A stretch of DNA of 64,000 bases from Roseburia sp. (GTDB lineage: Bacteria > Bacillota > Clostridia > Lachnospirales > Lachnospiraceae), in NCBI GenBank assembly GCA_022771695.1, contig JALEKJ010000062.1, positions 1-64,000 of the forward strand, in the 5' to 3' direction. Below are positions 9,261-20,858 of this stretch, in pieces. The notes under the pieces were generated by a model. It saw nothing but the letters and a program-made list of their open reading frames with translations. It was not told the DNA's origin and did not search any database. Numbering within the stretch: the first letter of the stretch is position 1; each line of letters starts with the position of its first letter. The translations under genes and the position numbers were made by a program.

Positions 9261-10615
9261 TCGGCCACCTCCGTATCATACATCTCTTCCTCTGGAAAAG
9301 CCTCTGTATCATACTCATAAAACTCATCCATCTCCATCATGGCTTCTGTACCGAATTCATCCATATCATAAATTTCTTCGCCACCCATATCCTCTAATTC
9401 CTGATTATAAAGCGGTGATGAATAATCAACCTCAGACTCATCCGTAACCGTGATTACACCTTCATACAAGCCCTGCATCGGCCATGTAATATAGTCATCC
9501 TCGGTCAATCCGGACACAATCTCATACTCATCCATATCCGGATCATACTCACCTAGCTCTACAGGACGTTTTTCTAAGCGATTTCTGTCATTCGCCACCC
9601 ATACATATGGCGACTCCTCATCCTGCACAATATAATAGCTGTACAACCAGACTCCCTCTTTTACTTCCTCCTGTCCCTGATCCAGCTCGATATAAACATG
9701 CTGCCCAAGAATTAGTCCTTCCGCGCTCTCAAGCTCTATGTAAAACGGATATTTCGATGCCATCATAGACTCCTCACCGCCGGAATAGTAATAGTTATTG
9801 TTTCCCTGCTGCGGATTTTCTGTATCAATCAGCGAAATCGTACCGTTCCACGTCTTTGTCTCATCCACTCTCGAACGAATAACCACCGCCTGTCCCTCCG
9901 TCAGGGTCCAGATATTCTGCTCGTCAATACTTCCCTTCACACGATACTCTCCAGTCTGTAAAATGGTCATAAAGGGAGCCGAATTCCCGTTGGCATCAAT
10001 TCCGTTCTCATTGATTTCTTTTACCACACCTGCTACCTTGCTCTCTACGGTGGAATTATTCATCTGTGTCTGGTACTTTGAAATCTCAAGCTGTTTGCTT
10101 TCAAGATCAAACTGCCTCTGTGCAATCGAATTCTCTACATTCTGAATCTGTGTTGTGTAGGAAAACTTCTCGGATTCCGCTGCCCGCTCACGTTCATAAA
10201 CCAAGGTCTCTTTCTGCTTCGTATAATTTTCGATATCATTATTGATACTCTCCACCTCAAGATCCGCCTGTGCAATCTGCATCTTAAGATCACTGGTATC
10301 GTAGGTTAAAAGCGTTTGTCCCTCTTCCACCATATCACCAACCGCAATCTTGATTTCGTTTACCTTTCTGCTTGAATCCACATTTACCTCAAAAGTATCC
10401 TGCGACTCCACCGTTCCGTTATACCGGTTGGACCTGCCTGTATACTGATTCATGACACGCGACACACGCTCGACGTAGACCTTATCCTCTGCGCTTCCCT
10501 CCTGCAAAAAAGGAAGCATCCCCTTTATATCTTCCCGAAAATGAAAGCCCGTTCCTCCCAAAGCTGCAATCACTACAACCACTCCAATGATAACCCCAAT
10601 CTTTTTCCTGCTCAT
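9257..10615 (-). CDS. HlyD/RND-type adaptor subunit with an acidic Tyr/Met-rich C-terminal tail
   Basis: Start at MSRKKIGVIIG behind GGAGG; EIKIAVGDMVEEGQTLLTYDTSDLKMQIAQADLEVESI; overlaps the ATPase gene by 4 nt. Confidence 0.85.
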   Translation of the reverse strand: MSRKKIGVIIGVVVVIAALGGTGFHFREDIKGMLPFLQEGSAEDKVYVERVSRVMNQYTGRSNRYNGTVESQDTFEVNVDSSRKVNEIKIAVGDMVEEGQTLLTYDTSDLKMQIAQADLEVESINNDIENYTKQKETLVYERERAAESEKFSYTTQIQNVENSIAQRQFDLESKQLEISKYQTQMNNSTVESKVAGVVKEINENGIDANGNSAPFMTILQTGEYRVKGSIDEQNIWTLTEGQAVVIRSRVDETKTWNGTISLIDTENPQQGNNNYYYSGGEESMMASKYPFYIELESAEGLILGQHVYIELDQGQEEVKEGVWLYSYYIVQDEESPYVWVANDRNRLEKRPVELGEYDPDMDEYEIVSGLTEDDYITWPMQGLYEGVITVTDESEVDYSSPLYNQELEDMGGEEIYDMDEFGTEAMMEMDEFYEYDTEAFPEEEMYDTEVAE

Positions 10616-10757
10616 TCGAATCCTCCATAACCACAAGACACCAAGCCTTGCTCCCACACTATAATGTCATATGATTATTCTATCACGTCTTTCCTACAAT
10701 ATATAGATTGTTATTCTTAAAAATTGCTTAATTTTATCAAGATTTAGGGCACAAAAA

Positions 10758-10826
10758 GGCTGCCGCAAAAAGATTTTCAGATGTGCATAATTTTTATTAT
10801 GCGCATTTAATCTTTTTACGACAGCC
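10758..10826. terminator. Long imperfect hairpin downstream of glyA
   Basis: GGCTGCCGCAAAAAGATT … AATCTTTTTACGACAGCC, with an inner TGCATAAT…ATTATGCGCA stem. Confidence 0.6.
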
Positions 10827-10842
10827 GCTTGCCGTGTAACGC

Positions 10843-12081
10843 TTATTTTAATGGATATTTCTCAGTCAAAGACTTCACGATTGCACGCGCCTTTTCTGCC
10901 GCAGGCTCACCTTCTTTGATCATCATGGCGATTGCCTCTGCAATCTGGTCCATATCCTCCGTGTTCATTCCACGTGAGGTTACAGCCGGTGTTCCAAGAC
11001 GTACGCCGCTGGTAACGAACGGAGATTTCGGATCATTCGGAATCGTATTCTTATTGCAGGTAATATTTACGGAATCCAAAAGTTTCTCCACAGCCTTACC
11101 TGTCTGGTCATAGTTTGTCAAATCCACAAGCATCAGATGATTATCCGTACCGCCGGACACAATCTTGATACCGCGGTCCATAAGTCCTTTGCAAAGCGCC
11201 TGTGCATTGTCAATAATCCCCTGTTGATATACCTTAAACTCAGGTGACAGCGCCTCCTTAAAGCACACCGCCTTCGCTGCAATAACATGCATAAGCGGTC
11301 CACCCTGTATACCCGGGAAAATCGCCTTGTTAAAGTTATACTTCTCAGCAGCCTCCTGGTTGCAAAGAATCATACCGCCACGCGGTCCACGTAACGTCTT
11401 ATGTGTTGTTGTTGTCACAACATCCGCATACGGGATTGGACTTGGATGAAGTCCCGCTGCCACAAGACCTGCAATATGCGCCATATCCACCATAAGAACA
11501 GCTCCACATGCATCTGCAATCTCTCGGAACTTCTTAAAATCAATCGTTCTAGCATATGCAGATGCTCCCGCGATAATCATCTTCGGCTTGCACTCCATCG
11601 CAATCTTCATCACATTATCGTAATCGATGAATCCCTCATCGTTCACGCCGTAAGGTACAATATTAAAATATGTCCCGGAAAAATTCACCGGACTTCCGTG
11701 TGTCAAGTGTCCGCCATGGTCAAGGTTCATACCCATTACGGTATCTCCCGGCTTTAAAATCGCAAACTGCACTGCCATATTTGCCTGTGCACCGGAATGT
11801 GGCTGCACATTGACATAATCACAGCCGAACAACTGCTTCGCACGCTCACGCGCCAGTTCCTCTACCACGTCCACACAGTCGCATCCGCCATAGTATCTCT
11901 TTCCCGGATACCCTTCGGCATATTTATTTGTCATCACACTGCCCATCGCCGACATCACCGCCGGGCTCACCCAGTTCTCCGATGCAATCAGCTCGATGTG
12001 GCTGTTCTGTCTCTCAAATTCATCCTGAATGGCATTTGCCACTTCCATATCCACTGCCTGGATATCTTCCATTGTGTACAT
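10843..12081 (-). CDS. glyA: Serine hydroxymethyltransferase
   Basis: [14 protein letters not shown]…, [41 protein letters not shown]. Confidence 0.98.
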   Translation of the reverse strand: MYTMEDIQAVDMEVANAIQDEFERQNSHIELIASENWVSPAVMSAMGSVMTNKYAEGYPGKRYYGGCDCVDVVEELARERAKQLFGCDYVNVQPHSGAQANMAVQFAILKPGDTVMGMNLDHGGHLTHGSPVNFSGTYFNIVPYGVNDEGFIDYDNVMKIAMECKPKMIIAGASAYARTIDFKKFREIADACGAVLMVDMAHIAGLVAAGLHPSPIPYADVVTTTTHKTLRGPRGGMILCNQEAAEKYNFNKAIFPGIQGGPLMHVIAAKAVCFKEALSPEFKVYQQGIIDNAQALCKGLMDRGIKIVSGGTDNHLMLVDLTNYDQTGKAVEKLLDSVNITCNKNTIPNDPKSPFVTSGVRLGTPAVTSRGMNTEDMDQIAEAIAMMIKEGEPAAEKARAIVKSLTEKYPLK

Positions 12082-12153
12082 AGTACGGATTCTCCCTTCT
12101 TAGTCGCCTATTGTCTTTCTCAGAAAAACAAATGTTTCTCTATTATGGATATC

Positions 12154-12182
12154 ATTATATCCGACTTTTCACTCCGAAGCAA
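12154..12182 (-). promoter_or_regulatory. Candidate sigma-A promoter of glyA (TTGCTT-N17-TATAAT)
   Basis: Read on the minus strand; ~75 nt upstream of the glyA start. Confidence 0.6.
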
Positions 12183-12232
12183 TTAGAAAAGCATGCCGCA
12201 CCTATATCAATTTATTATAAATGATATAAGTA

Positions 12233-12264
12233 CACCCGATAAACGTTTTTCGCATTATCGGGTG
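12233..12264. terminator. Stem-loop CACCCGATAA…TTATCGGGTG
   Basis: 10-bp perfect stem immediately downstream of the DUF1294 gene. Confidence 0.55.
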
Positions 12265-12280
12265 CTCCATAAGAATATTT

Positions 12281-12568
12281 TCAATTAAACGGCGGTGTCA
12301 GTATTCCTTCGGTATATAATATCCAACCTATCACCACCTGCACAAGCAGGATGAACGGCATTCCCCACACGAAGTACCAATGCTTCGTTTTATGATGAAA
12401 TACATACATCCCTGCCCAGGTTCCGATACTCCCCCCTAAGAGACTGCTAAGAAAAAGTATCTTCTCCGGTATGCGATACTCCTTCCGTATCGCCTTGCGT
12501 TTGTCGGTTCTCATCAAGAAAAAGCCAAGCAGGTTCATGATAAGCAAATAGATAAGTATCAGTTTCAT
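12281..12568 (-). CDS. DUF1294 family small membrane protein
   Basis: MNLLGFFLMRTDKRKAIRKEYRIPEKILFLSSLLGGSIGTWAGMYVFHHKTKHWYFVWGMPFILL is characteristic of the family. Confidence 0.85.
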   Translation of the reverse strand: MKLILIYLLIMNLLGFFLMRTDKRKAIRKEYRIPEKILFLSSLLGGSIGTWAGMYVFHHKTKHWYFVWGMPFILLVQVVIGWILYTEGILTPPFN

Positions 12569-12570
12569 GT

Positions 12571-14301
12571 CTAAATATTTTTAAATCTCTTAACCTCTCC
12601 CTGAAGCTGTCTCGAAATCTCCTGATTCGTATCCGCTTCAGACTTAATTGCACTAAGTGCTTCCACAAGCTGGCTGGTACTCTGTGCTGCAACCGTCACG
12701 CCCTGTGCACTCTCGTCTACAGCAATATTGATACCATCGATTCCTTCTGTCATCTGGGACATCGTACTTGCAAGTTCTTGCGCATTGTTATAAAAATCTC
12801 GTAAGATATCGTCCATATTATCTGCATCGGTATGATACTGATTTGCAATATCCACAAACTTGTCATAATCGGTAAGTACAGTGTCATCAATAAAGTGAAT
12901 CATATCATTTGAATTCTTTGCAAGTTCTGTAACTGCCTGTGTTACCGTAGCACTGATTTCCTGAATATTATTTGCTGTGTCACGACTGTTATCCGCAAGC
13001 ACACGAATCTCATCCGCCACAACCGCAAATCCTTTTCCCGCCTCACCGGCTCTCGCTGCTTCAATGGACGCATTGAGTGCAAGCAGATTCGTCTGGCTGG
13101 AAATATTAAGAATCTCTCCGGTAAGTTCGTTGATTTTCTCTACACTTTGGCAGTTTTCGATGGCCTGCTGTAACAGTGCACGGATATCTTCTATCATCCG
13201 GCTGGTGCTCTCCTTGCTGTCTGTTGCCATCGCCTTGACGTCTTCCGCCCGGTTCTTGACTTCCTTGACAAACTCTGCACCGTTCTCGGCCTTTCCGCTC
13301 ATATCCTTAGAAGCATTTAAGATTTCCTGCGATCCCATAGTAATCTGGTCTAACGTCGCCGCCACTTCCTCCATACTTGCTGAAAGTTCCTGCATTGTCG
13401 CAGACACGCTGCTGGCATTCTCATTGGAATCATTGATGCCATCTGTGATATTCTCTACCAATTCATTCATGCGGACAGATTCCTTCTGAATCTTCTGCAT
13501 GATTCCCTGCAACTGTCCAATAAAGCTGTTGACACCTCGTACCAGTTGTCCAACCTCATCCTGAGTCTTGACCTCAATACGCTCCGTCAAATCTCCCTCA
13601 TTGTTCTCTATCCGGTCAATAATTGTGTTCAAATGACCGCTGGCATTCTTCGCCGGTCCTGCAACAGAGCGGTTTACAATAATAATCATGAACAGTGCAA
13701 CAACTATATAAACAAAGAACAGACCTCCTGCAATCGCATCCGCAAAAGTAGAACTGGCAATTCTCTGCTCCGCTAATGCACTTGCCTCGTTTTCCAATAG
13801 CGTATCGAATGCTTCACCTTTACTGGTCACGGTTTCAATCTGATTTGTCATGCCTTTCATGCCGGCAGCGGCCCCTGCAAGATCTCCTGCCAGATATCGT
13901 TCCGAGATATTATTCATCATATCTTCCAATGTCTGCACCTCTGCACGATATTCCTGTAACGCTTCCTGCATCTCAGCGCTGCCAACCTGCGCACACATCT
14001 CCTCCATACTTGCAAAGATAGTGTCTATGCTCTGGACATACCCGGGAATTGCCTGTGCAATTTGTGTTCCAAGTTCTTCATCCTGTACCAGAAGAATCAA
14101 ATTTCCGCAAAGCTTGCATTCTCCAATTTCCTCCACCAGGTTGGTATCCATCTCCTGCAGCTTCATGTAACTTCCGGTAACCGTCCTCAATGCCCCCAGC
14201 GCTTGCTTCCCTGAATAACCACTCGATAATGCACTTACTGCAAATACCACTAACAGCACCGCCAACATAAAAATAATTTTAAATCCAATGCTTTTTTTCA
14301 T
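12571..14301 (-). CDS. Methyl-accepting chemotaxis protein
   Basis: N-terminal TM-sensor-TM-HAMP; signalling tip [42 protein letters not shown]. Confidence 0.95.
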   Translation of the reverse strand: MKKSIGFKIIFMLAVLLVVFAVSALSSGYSGKQALGALRTVTGSYMKLQEMDTNLVEEIGECKLCGNLILLVQDEELGTQIAQAIPGYVQSIDTIFASMEEMCAQVGSAEMQEALQEYRAEVQTLEDMMNNISERYLAGDLAGAAAGMKGMTNQIETVTSKGEAFDTLLENEASALAEQRIASSTFADAIAGGLFFVYIVVALFMIIIVNRSVAGPAKNASGHLNTIIDRIENNEGDLTERIEVKTQDEVGQLVRGVNSFIGQLQGIMQKIQKESVRMNELVENITDGINDSNENASSVSATMQELSASMEEVAATLDQITMGSQEILNASKDMSGKAENGAEFVKEVKNRAEDVKAMATDSKESTSRMIEDIRALLQQAIENCQSVEKINELTGEILNISSQTNLLALNASIEAARAGEAGKGFAVVADEIRVLADNSRDTANNIQEISATVTQAVTELAKNSNDMIHFIDDTVLTDYDKFVDIANQYHTDADNMDDILRDFYNNAQELASTMSQMTEGIDGINIAVDESAQGVTVAAQSTSQLVEALSAIKSEADTNQEISRQLQGEVKRFKNI

Positions 14302-14463
14302 CCTCTGTTCCCCCTCTGGCGCAATTACACTGTAGTTCTTTTGTACTACGTGTTAGTTTTATTATAGCATACTTCTTTTCTATGCAACATTTTTTTGAAA
14401 ATTTAAAATTCTAGTAATATTTTTTTCGGGAAATAATAGACAAGTTCTTTCCTATGTATCATA

Positions 14464-14505
14464 AAACACCCCTGCATGATACCATAGTAGTATACAGGGG
14501 TGTTT
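14464..14505. terminator. Terminator downstream of secDF
   Basis: AAACACCCCTG … CAGGGGTGTTT. Confidence 0.75.
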
Positions 14506-14525
14506 CCTCTTATCGTCTCAATAAT

Positions 14526-16676
14526 TTAGTTATTCTTTCCGAAATGTACCTTCATCACATACCACAACTCTGTTGCAATACAAACAGATGAATATGCACC
14601 GCAAATCAATCCTGCCATAAGCGGAAGCGCGAACTCACGAATACTTGCCACACCAAGCAGGAACAGCATAAACACCATAATAAACGTGGTGATAGATGTG
14701 TTAATGCTTCGTGAAATCGTCTGTGTCAAGCTTCGGTTTGCAACCTCTGCCAGCTCCTCTGCAGAAGGTCTTCCGACAACCTTGCCAAGATTTTCACGGA
14801 TACGGTCAAAGATAACGATGGTATCATTGACAGAATATCCGATAATTGTCAGCATACATGCAATAAATGTATTTCCAACAGATATGCGGAGCACCGCATA
14901 TACAGCAAGTACTACCAATACATCATGAATCAAAGCAATAATCGCACTCGCACCAAAACGGATATCGCTGAAGCGGAACCAGATATAAATCAGCATACAG
15001 ATGGTGGACACAAGTACCGCAACAAATGCATCTGAACGCATCTCACCACTGATGGTAGAGCTGATACTCTGTGAAGTAATCGTAGACTCTTCGACACCGA
15101 ACTGCTCCTCGAGCACACCGTTTAACGCATCTCTCTCCTCGAGAGAAAGGGTGCGGGTCTTAATTGTAATCTGTGTCGTTCCCTCTACTTTATTTGCCAT
15201 GATATCATTATCACCGGTAATCTCTGCCACAAGCGGAACCACGTCATTCTCGATTTCCTCGATGGAATATTCCTTGCCAAAATCTGCTGTCGTAGATGTA
15301 CCACCCACAAAATCAAGACCGTAATTCAACGCACCGTTATCCTTCATGGAGTGAACTCCCATAGCAACCAGACCACCTGCAATAACCAGCAATGACAACG
15401 TAAAGAATACCATCTTCTTGCCGAGGAAGTTAATGGTCTTGCGCTCTTTCGCACGACCATAGAATTTCTCGTTCTTTAAGCCCAAGCCGTACAGCGCATA
15501 GAGAATCCATCTTGTCACCACAAGTGCGGTAAACATAGACAGCACAATACCAATCATAAGTGTATAAGCAAAGCCTTTTACCGTACCGGAGCCAAGACTC
15601 ATCAAAACAACTGCTGCAATCAATGTCGTGATGTTACCGTCTAAAATTGCAGACATCGCCTTTTTAAAACCAATCTTCATAGAAGAAAGCACCGTCTTAC
15701 CGGTCGCAATCTCCTCACGAATACGTGCAAAGATAATAACATTCGCATCCACTGCCATACCGATGCCAAGGATGATACCTGCGATGCCCGGTAAGGTAAG
15801 TGTGATATCAAACAGATACAATGTAACGATTACCAATGCTGTATAAATTGCAAGTGCAAGCGAAGCTGCAAGTCCCGGAACAGCGTACATGACAATCATA
15901 AATACCATGACAAGCACAAGACCGATTGCCGCCGCCTTCAAGCTGGATGTAATCGCCTGACTTCCAAGCTGTGCACCTACAACACTGGACTCTAACTCTT
16001 CCAGTTTAAGGGAAAGAGAACCGATACGAATCTGTGTCGCCAATGCCTCTGCCTCCTCATAGGTGCTCATACCGGTAATCTGTGCAACACCTCCGGTGAT
16101 CGCTTCCTGTACCTTTGGATAGCTGATAACCTCGCCATCATATACGATTGGAAGATATCCGCCAACGTTCTCGGAGGTTGCCTTGGCGAAAAGCTCTGTT
16201 CCCTCATCATTTAGGCTTAACTGTACAATATACTGCTTGCTGCCATACTGATCGGTCATCGTTCCCGCTTTCGCACTTGTCACCTGGTCACCGGTCATAT
16301 ACACGGTACCATCTGACAACTGGAACTCCAAAGAACCCGGGTTACCAAGCTCCTCCAGGATTGCATTCGCATCGGATACCCCCGGAATCTCAACGGTAAT
16401 ACGGTCATCTCCCACCTGATAGACAGAGGTCTCTGTACTGTATCCTTCTACACGCTTCTGAAGCTTGTAGATGGTATCGTTCATGTCCTCAGCACTTGGG
16501 TTTTCATCCACAACCTGATAGGTGATCGATACACCACCGGAAAGATCTAGACCAAGCGGTATACTCATTTCTTCTCCAATTCCTGTAGATGAAAGAATGA
16601 TAGACGCATAATAAGCAAGTCCCGCCAATGCAGCAAGAATTGCAACCATAATGACTGCTGCTTTACTCTTTTTCAT
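14526..16676 (-). CDS. secDF: Fused protein-export membrane protein SecDF
   Basis: SecD motif LGLDLSGGVSITYQV and SecF motif NYGLDFVGGTS in a single 716-aa ORF. Confidence 0.95.
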   Translation of the reverse strand: MKKSKAAVIMVAILAALAGLAYYASIILSSTGIGEEMSIPLGLDLSGGVSITYQVVDENPSAEDMNDTIYKLQKRVEGYSTETSVYQVGDDRITVEIPGVSDANAILEELGNPGSLEFQLSDGTVYMTGDQVTSAKAGTMTDQYGSKQYIVQLSLNDEGTELFAKATSENVGGYLPIVYDGEVISYPKVQEAITGGVAQITGMSTYEEAEALATQIRIGSLSLKLEELESSVVGAQLGSQAITSSLKAAAIGLVLVMVFMIVMYAVPGLAASLALAIYTALVIVTLYLFDITLTLPGIAGIILGIGMAVDANVIIFARIREEIATGKTVLSSMKIGFKKAMSAILDGNITTLIAAVVLMSLGSGTVKGFAYTLMIGIVLSMFTALVVTRWILYALYGLGLKNEKFYGRAKERKTINFLGKKMVFFTLSLLVIAGGLVAMGVHSMKDNGALNYGLDFVGGTSTTADFGKEYSIEEIENDVVPLVAEITGDNDIMANKVEGTTQITIKTRTLSLEERDALNGVLEEQFGVEESTITSQSISSTISGEMRSDAFVAVLVSTICMLIYIWFRFSDIRFGASAIIALIHDVLVVLAVYAVLRISVGNTFIACMLTIIGYSVNDTIVIFDRIRENLGKVVGRPSAEELAEVANRSLTQTISRSINTSITTFIMVFMLFLLGVASIREFALPLMAGLICGAYSSVCIATELWYVMKVHFGKNN

Positions 16677-16841
16677 ATTCTTATTCTCACTTTCTGCATT
16701 TGTATATAACGCACAAATGACCGCACGCTATGCGGACGGTCACTTCGAAGTGTCTTTTTCACTCACTACGCCTTGAATAGTATATCACAACGGTTCTCAT
16801 AAGAAAAGTCTTTTTTTGTATCAGCAATCATCAAGCAATCA

Positions 16842-17234
16842 TCAACTGACCATCCCACCTGCCATGCCGGACGCCGCACACAGAATCAGTGTGGTTACCA
16901 CCTTTGCGATATCCATGTCAAAACCACCTTTCACAAGTGCCGATGCCACAAACAGCACGACAAAATAGATTGCGCCCGCCGCAAGTCCCCACAGATATTT
17001 TTGTTCTCGCATAATCTTCCCCATGAGAAGTCCGCCAAGCAATCCGGATACCACATAGATAACAACGACACCAATCTTTACAACAGACTCGCTCAGCTCC
17101 ATCTTATATAAAAGCAATGCGAGCACCAACAGCAGCAGACCGCTTATGATAAACATGACAAAAACCGCCGCAAAGATTGCGTTCACCGGATTGCCTTTTG
17201 CATCTCTTGGTTTTGCTCTGCGTTCAAGATTCAT
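16842..17234 (-). CDS. TIGR04086-type membrane protein
   Basis: About 130-aa four-helix membrane protein next to secDF, fitting the TIGR04086 pattern of Clostridia. Confidence 0.65.
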   Translation of the reverse strand: MNLERRAKPRDAKGNPVNAIFAAVFVMFIISGLLLLVLALLLYKMELSESVVKIGVVVIYVVSGLLGGLLMGKIMREQKYLWGLAAGAIYFVVLFVASALVKGGFDMDIAKVVTTLILCAASGMAGGMVS

Positions 17235-17325
17235 ACTAACTACCCACCTGATAAGATATATCTCAATATATGCTCCCTGCAGCTATAATATGCCATATCC
17301 GCTTCACCGCGGATGACCGATACTC

Positions 17326-18240
17326 TTAAATTGCAAAATGCATGCTATACGTCGCCTCAAATTCCCCACCCGATGCAAGCGCTTTCTCATAAGCACGCTC
17401 CGAAAGGCTTCCCGAAAAATCAACCGCATCGCATCTGCCATACCAAGGCTCAATGCACACAAATGGCGCATTTTTCCCTTCCGGTGACCAAATAGCGAAC
17501 AATGGTGTGTCAAAATCAACTGTCACATACGCATTTCCGTCCGCGTCAAGAAGTTCCACCCGTCTTGTCTGCTTTCCTTCTATCATATATGTACATTCAT
17601 CAAAAAAACCCGGTGTGAATGTCACTTTGCCATCGGTAAGGCACAGCACCTTGTCCTCCATCACCGCCATGCCATCCGGCGTATTTCCATGATGATGAAT
17701 TTCATCCGTCAGTCCGCCAAAACGCAGACCATATCCGGTCTTATCCGGTTCACCATGAATTGGGCACATAAATGCCGGGTGCGCGCCAATGGAAAAATAC
17801 ATCGGCTTATTATCAATATTCTCCACAAGCCAACTTACTTTTACCTCATTTATCCGCAATTCATAGCCGATATGCAGGCGAAACTGAAACGGATACTTTT
17901 CATAGGTCGTTTCATCGGACTCTAACACAAACCAGATACTATGCTCTCCCTCAACATTCTCCGAATCCCCACGCTTGCCGTCCAAAGCTTCACATACAAA
18001 CTCCATATCTCTGGCAAACCCATGCTGCCCCATGGAATATGTCTTTCCTTCATAGCGGTATTCCTTATTTTTCGGCGCACCTACAAACGGAAAAAGCACC
18101 GGTGATGTCCGTCCCCAATACTTTGCATCCGCCTGCCACATATATTCGCGGTCATCACTTTTACGTTTGACAGATTTTAGCTCTGCACCAAAAGAATCAA
18201 TTTCTACCTTCAAGACTTCATTTTCTAATATGTAACGCAT
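17326..18240 (-). CDS. Aldose 1-epimerase family (LacX-like) protein
   Basis: GAELKSVKRKSDDREYMWQADAKYWGRTSPVLFPFVG, IGAHPAFMCP, CIEPWYGRCD. Confidence 0.92.
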   Translation of the reverse strand: MRYILENEVLKVEIDSFGAELKSVKRKSDDREYMWQADAKYWGRTSPVLFPFVGAPKNKEYRYEGKTYSMGQHGFARDMEFVCEALDGKRGDSENVEGEHSIWFVLESDETTYEKYPFQFRLHIGYELRINEVKVSWLVENIDNKPMYFSIGAHPAFMCPIHGEPDKTGYGLRFGGLTDEIHHHGNTPDGMAVMEDKVLCLTDGKVTFTPGFFDECTYMIEGKQTRRVELLDADGNAYVTVDFDTPLFAIWSPEGKNAPFVCIEPWYGRCDAVDFSGSLSERAYEKALASGGEFEATYSMHFAI

Positions 18241-18421
18241 ATTTTCTCTCCTTTATTAATCAATATAAATGCTGCTATGCAAATACCACACATCGCAAAA
18301 TTCCAAGTATCAGCAGATACTTCAACTGATTACGATTCATAGAAATTCTTTTTTCATAATCCTCCTCTCTTCCTTCTTTTTATTATAGCAATCCCTATTC
18401 TGATTTTCCACAAAAACAAAC

Positions 18422-18447
18422 GGGACTGTTCCCAAAGGAACAGTCCC
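18422..18447. terminator. Terminator downstream of the hemolysin III family gene
   Basis: GGGACTGTTCC-CAAA-GGAACAGTCCC perfect 11-bp stem. Confidence 0.75.
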
Positions 18448-18478
18448 TCAAAAACATTCTGCCATTCGCAGACAGCAT

Positions 18479-19129
18479 CTACAACACATAGCGATACATA
18501 AAGATAAAGTGGCAGATACTTCCTGCCATCACAAACAGGTGAAAAATTTCATGACTTCCGAAATTCACATGCTTGGAATTAAAGATCGGAAGTTTCAGTG
18601 CATAAATGATACCGCCCACCGTATAGATAATACCACCTGCCAAAAGCCACAGAAACGCCGGTGTTGAAAGTGTCTCTATGAGTTGACCAAACACGAAGAC
18701 ACACACCCATCCCATCGCAATATAGATAACCGAGGAAAACCATTTCGGACAGTTAATCCACAACATCTTGATCAGCATACCTGCTGCTGCGATTCCCCAA
18801 ACTGCCGCAAGCAATGTGTAACCGGACTTTCCCCCAAGCACAATCATACAGACAGGGGTGTAAGAACCCGCAATCAGCACGAATATCATCATATGATCCA
18901 GCTTTCGAAAAATTTTCAGTATCCGATTCGGCACAGTCACAGAATGGTACAAGGTACTCGCTCCATACAATAATACCATACTTCCCATAAATATCATCAT
19001 TGCCCATACCGCTGTCTCGCTTCCCGACAATCCTGCTTTCGCCAAAAGCGGCATTGCCGCAAGAACTGCCAGCATCATCCCTACAAAATGTGTAATTGCG
19101 CTTCCCGGCTCTCTAATTGTAATCTGCAT
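18479..19129 (-). CDS. Hemolysin III / PAQR family membrane protein
   Basis: ASTLYHSVTVPNRILKIFRKLDHMMIFVLIAGSYTPVCM and SHEIFHLFVMAGSICHFIFMY. Confidence 0.92.
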   Translation of the reverse strand: MQITIREPGSAITHFVGMMLAVLAAMPLLAKAGLSGSETAVWAMMIFMGSMVLLYGASTLYHSVTVPNRILKIFRKLDHMMIFVLIAGSYTPVCMIVLGGKSGYTLLAAVWGIAAAGMLIKMLWINCPKWFSSVIYIAMGWVCVFVFGQLIETLSTPAFLWLLAGGIIYTVGGIIYALKLPIFNSKHVNFGSHEIFHLFVMAGSICHFIFMYRYVL

Positions 19130-19331
19130 CGCACATCCTCCTTTATTCCACACTTATGCTGTCTAATTGCCGATACTGTATTGTTTTCCTTTTGTAATAG
19201 TTTTCTTCATCATCACACATAGTTTTCAAAACTACTTGTTGCAATTATACTACTCCTATTCTGTGCGGATGTCAACGCAGATATTCTAAATTTTTTGTAA
19301 AAACCGGTATGCACATCTCATTTTTTTGCAC

Positions 19332-19370
19332 AAAAAAAGCAGCGTGTATTGTAACGTACACGCTGTTTTT
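19332..19370. terminator. Terminator downstream of asnS
   Basis: AAAAAAAGCAGCGTGTA … TACACGCTGTTTTT. Confidence 0.75.
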
Positions 19371-19380
19371 ATCGCACTTC

Positions 19381-20772
19381 TTATAATTCACAGTTGTTTA
19401 CGGTTCTTGGGAACGGAATGACATCACGAATATTTGACATACCGGTCAGATACATCACACAACGCTCGAAGCCAAGTCCGAATCCCGCATGTCTTGCAGA
19501 GCCATATTTGCGAAGGTCCATATAGAAGCCGTAATCTTCCTCCTTAAGCCCCAGCTCATTGATTCTTGCAAGAAGCTTGTCATAGTCATCCTCTCTCTGG
19601 CTGCCGCCGATGATCTCGCCGATACCAGGAACTAAGCAGTCCACTGCCGCCACTGTCTTGCCGTCATCATTGAGCTTCATATAGAATGCCTTGATTTCCT
19701 TCGGATAATTCGTTACGAATACCGGACGTTTGAACACTTCCTCCGTCAGATAACGCTCATGCTCCGTCTGTAGGTCTACACCCCAAGATACCTTATACTC
19801 AAACTTATCATTGTTTTTCTCTAAAATCTCGATTGCCTCTGTATAGGTCACACGGGCAAAGTCAGAATTCACGACATTGTTCAGACGCTCTAAGAGTCCC
19901 TTGTCAATGAAGTTATTGAAGAACGCCATCTCCTCCGGTGCATTTTCCAATACATAATTGATAATGTATTTTAACATGCTCTCTGCAAGCATCATATCAT
20001 CATCCAAGTCCGCAAACGCAATTTCCGGCTCAATCATCCAGAACTCTGCTGCATGACGGGTGGTATTGGAATTCTCTGCGCGGAAAGTAGGGCCAAAAGT
20101 ATAGATGTTCTTAAATGCCATCGCATAGGTCTCACCGTTTAACTGTCCGCTTACTGTCAGGTTGGTAGGCTTGTTGAAAAAGTCCTTGCTGTAATCTACA
20201 CTTCCATCATCGTTCTTTGGCACGTTAGCAAGATCCATGGTAGTAACCTGGAACATCTCGCCGGCACCCTCACAATCACTTCCTGTAATCAGTGGTGTAT
20301 GCACATATACGAAGTCACGCTCCTGGAAAAACTTATGGATTGCATATGCACACAGGGAGCGTACGCGAAATACCGCTTCAAACGTGTTAGTTCTCGGTCT
20401 TAAATGAGAGATTGTTCTTAGGTACTCAAAGCTGTGCTTCTTTTTCTGCAGCGGGTAATCCGGTGTAGATGCCCCCTCAATCTCAATCGTCTCTGCCTGA
20501 ATCTCAAATGGCTGCTTCATTTCCGGTGTCCCAACCAACTTACCGGTTACGATAATCGCCGCACCGACATTCAACTTCTCCACTTCTGCAAAGTTCTCCA
20601 GCACATCAGAAAATACAACCTGTACCGGTTCAAAAAAAGTACCGTCATTTACTACAATAAATCCAAAATTCTTAGAGTTACGGATACTTCTTACCCATCC
20701 GCCGATTGTCACTGTCTGATCAATGTATTCCTCCCGCTTATGGAATAAATCCCTTACATTTACCAAATCCAT
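19381..20772 (-). CDS. asnS: Asparaginyl-tRNA synthetase
   Basis: Start at [21 protein letters not shown] behind GGAGG; class II motifs [55 protein letters not shown]. Confidence 0.97.
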   Translation of the reverse strand: MDLVNVRDLFHKREEYIDQTVTIGGWVRSIRNSKNFGFIVVNDGTFFEPVQVVFSDVLENFAEVEKLNVGAAIIVTGKLVGTPEMKQPFEIQAETIEIEGASTPDYPLQKKKHSFEYLRTISHLRPRTNTFEAVFRVRSLCAYAIHKFFQERDFVYVHTPLITGSDCEGAGEMFQVTTMDLANVPKNDDGSVDYSKDFFNKPTNLTVSGQLNGETYAMAFKNIYTFGPTFRAENSNTTRHAAEFWMIEPEIAFADLDDDMMLAESMLKYIINYVLENAPEEMAFFNNFIDKGLLERLNNVVNSDFARVTYTEAIEILEKNNDKFEYKVSWGVDLQTEHERYLTEEVFKRPVFVTNYPKEIKAFYMKLNDDGKTVAAVDCLVPGIGEIIGGSQREDDYDKLLARINELGLKEEDYGFYMDLRKYGSARHAGFGLGFERCVMYLTGMSNIRDVIPFPRTVNNCEL

Positions 20773-20858
20773 ACTTTCCTCCATCCCGCTTCTTCGCGTT
20801 AACATCATTCATCTATAGGATATTCTATCCATCCTTCGCCGAAAAATCAATGATTATC

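Noticed and set aside
12082-12280. glyA upstream region checked for a glycine riboswitch
   Set aside because: Only a sigma-A-like promoter and a short leader are visible; no tandem aptamer-like structure recognised.
16677-16841. Looked for a SCIFF (six-Cys) peptide gene, often found near secDF/TIGR04086 in Clostridia
   Set aside because: No Cys-rich short ORF and no adjacent radical SAM maturase; the gap contains only a hairpin.
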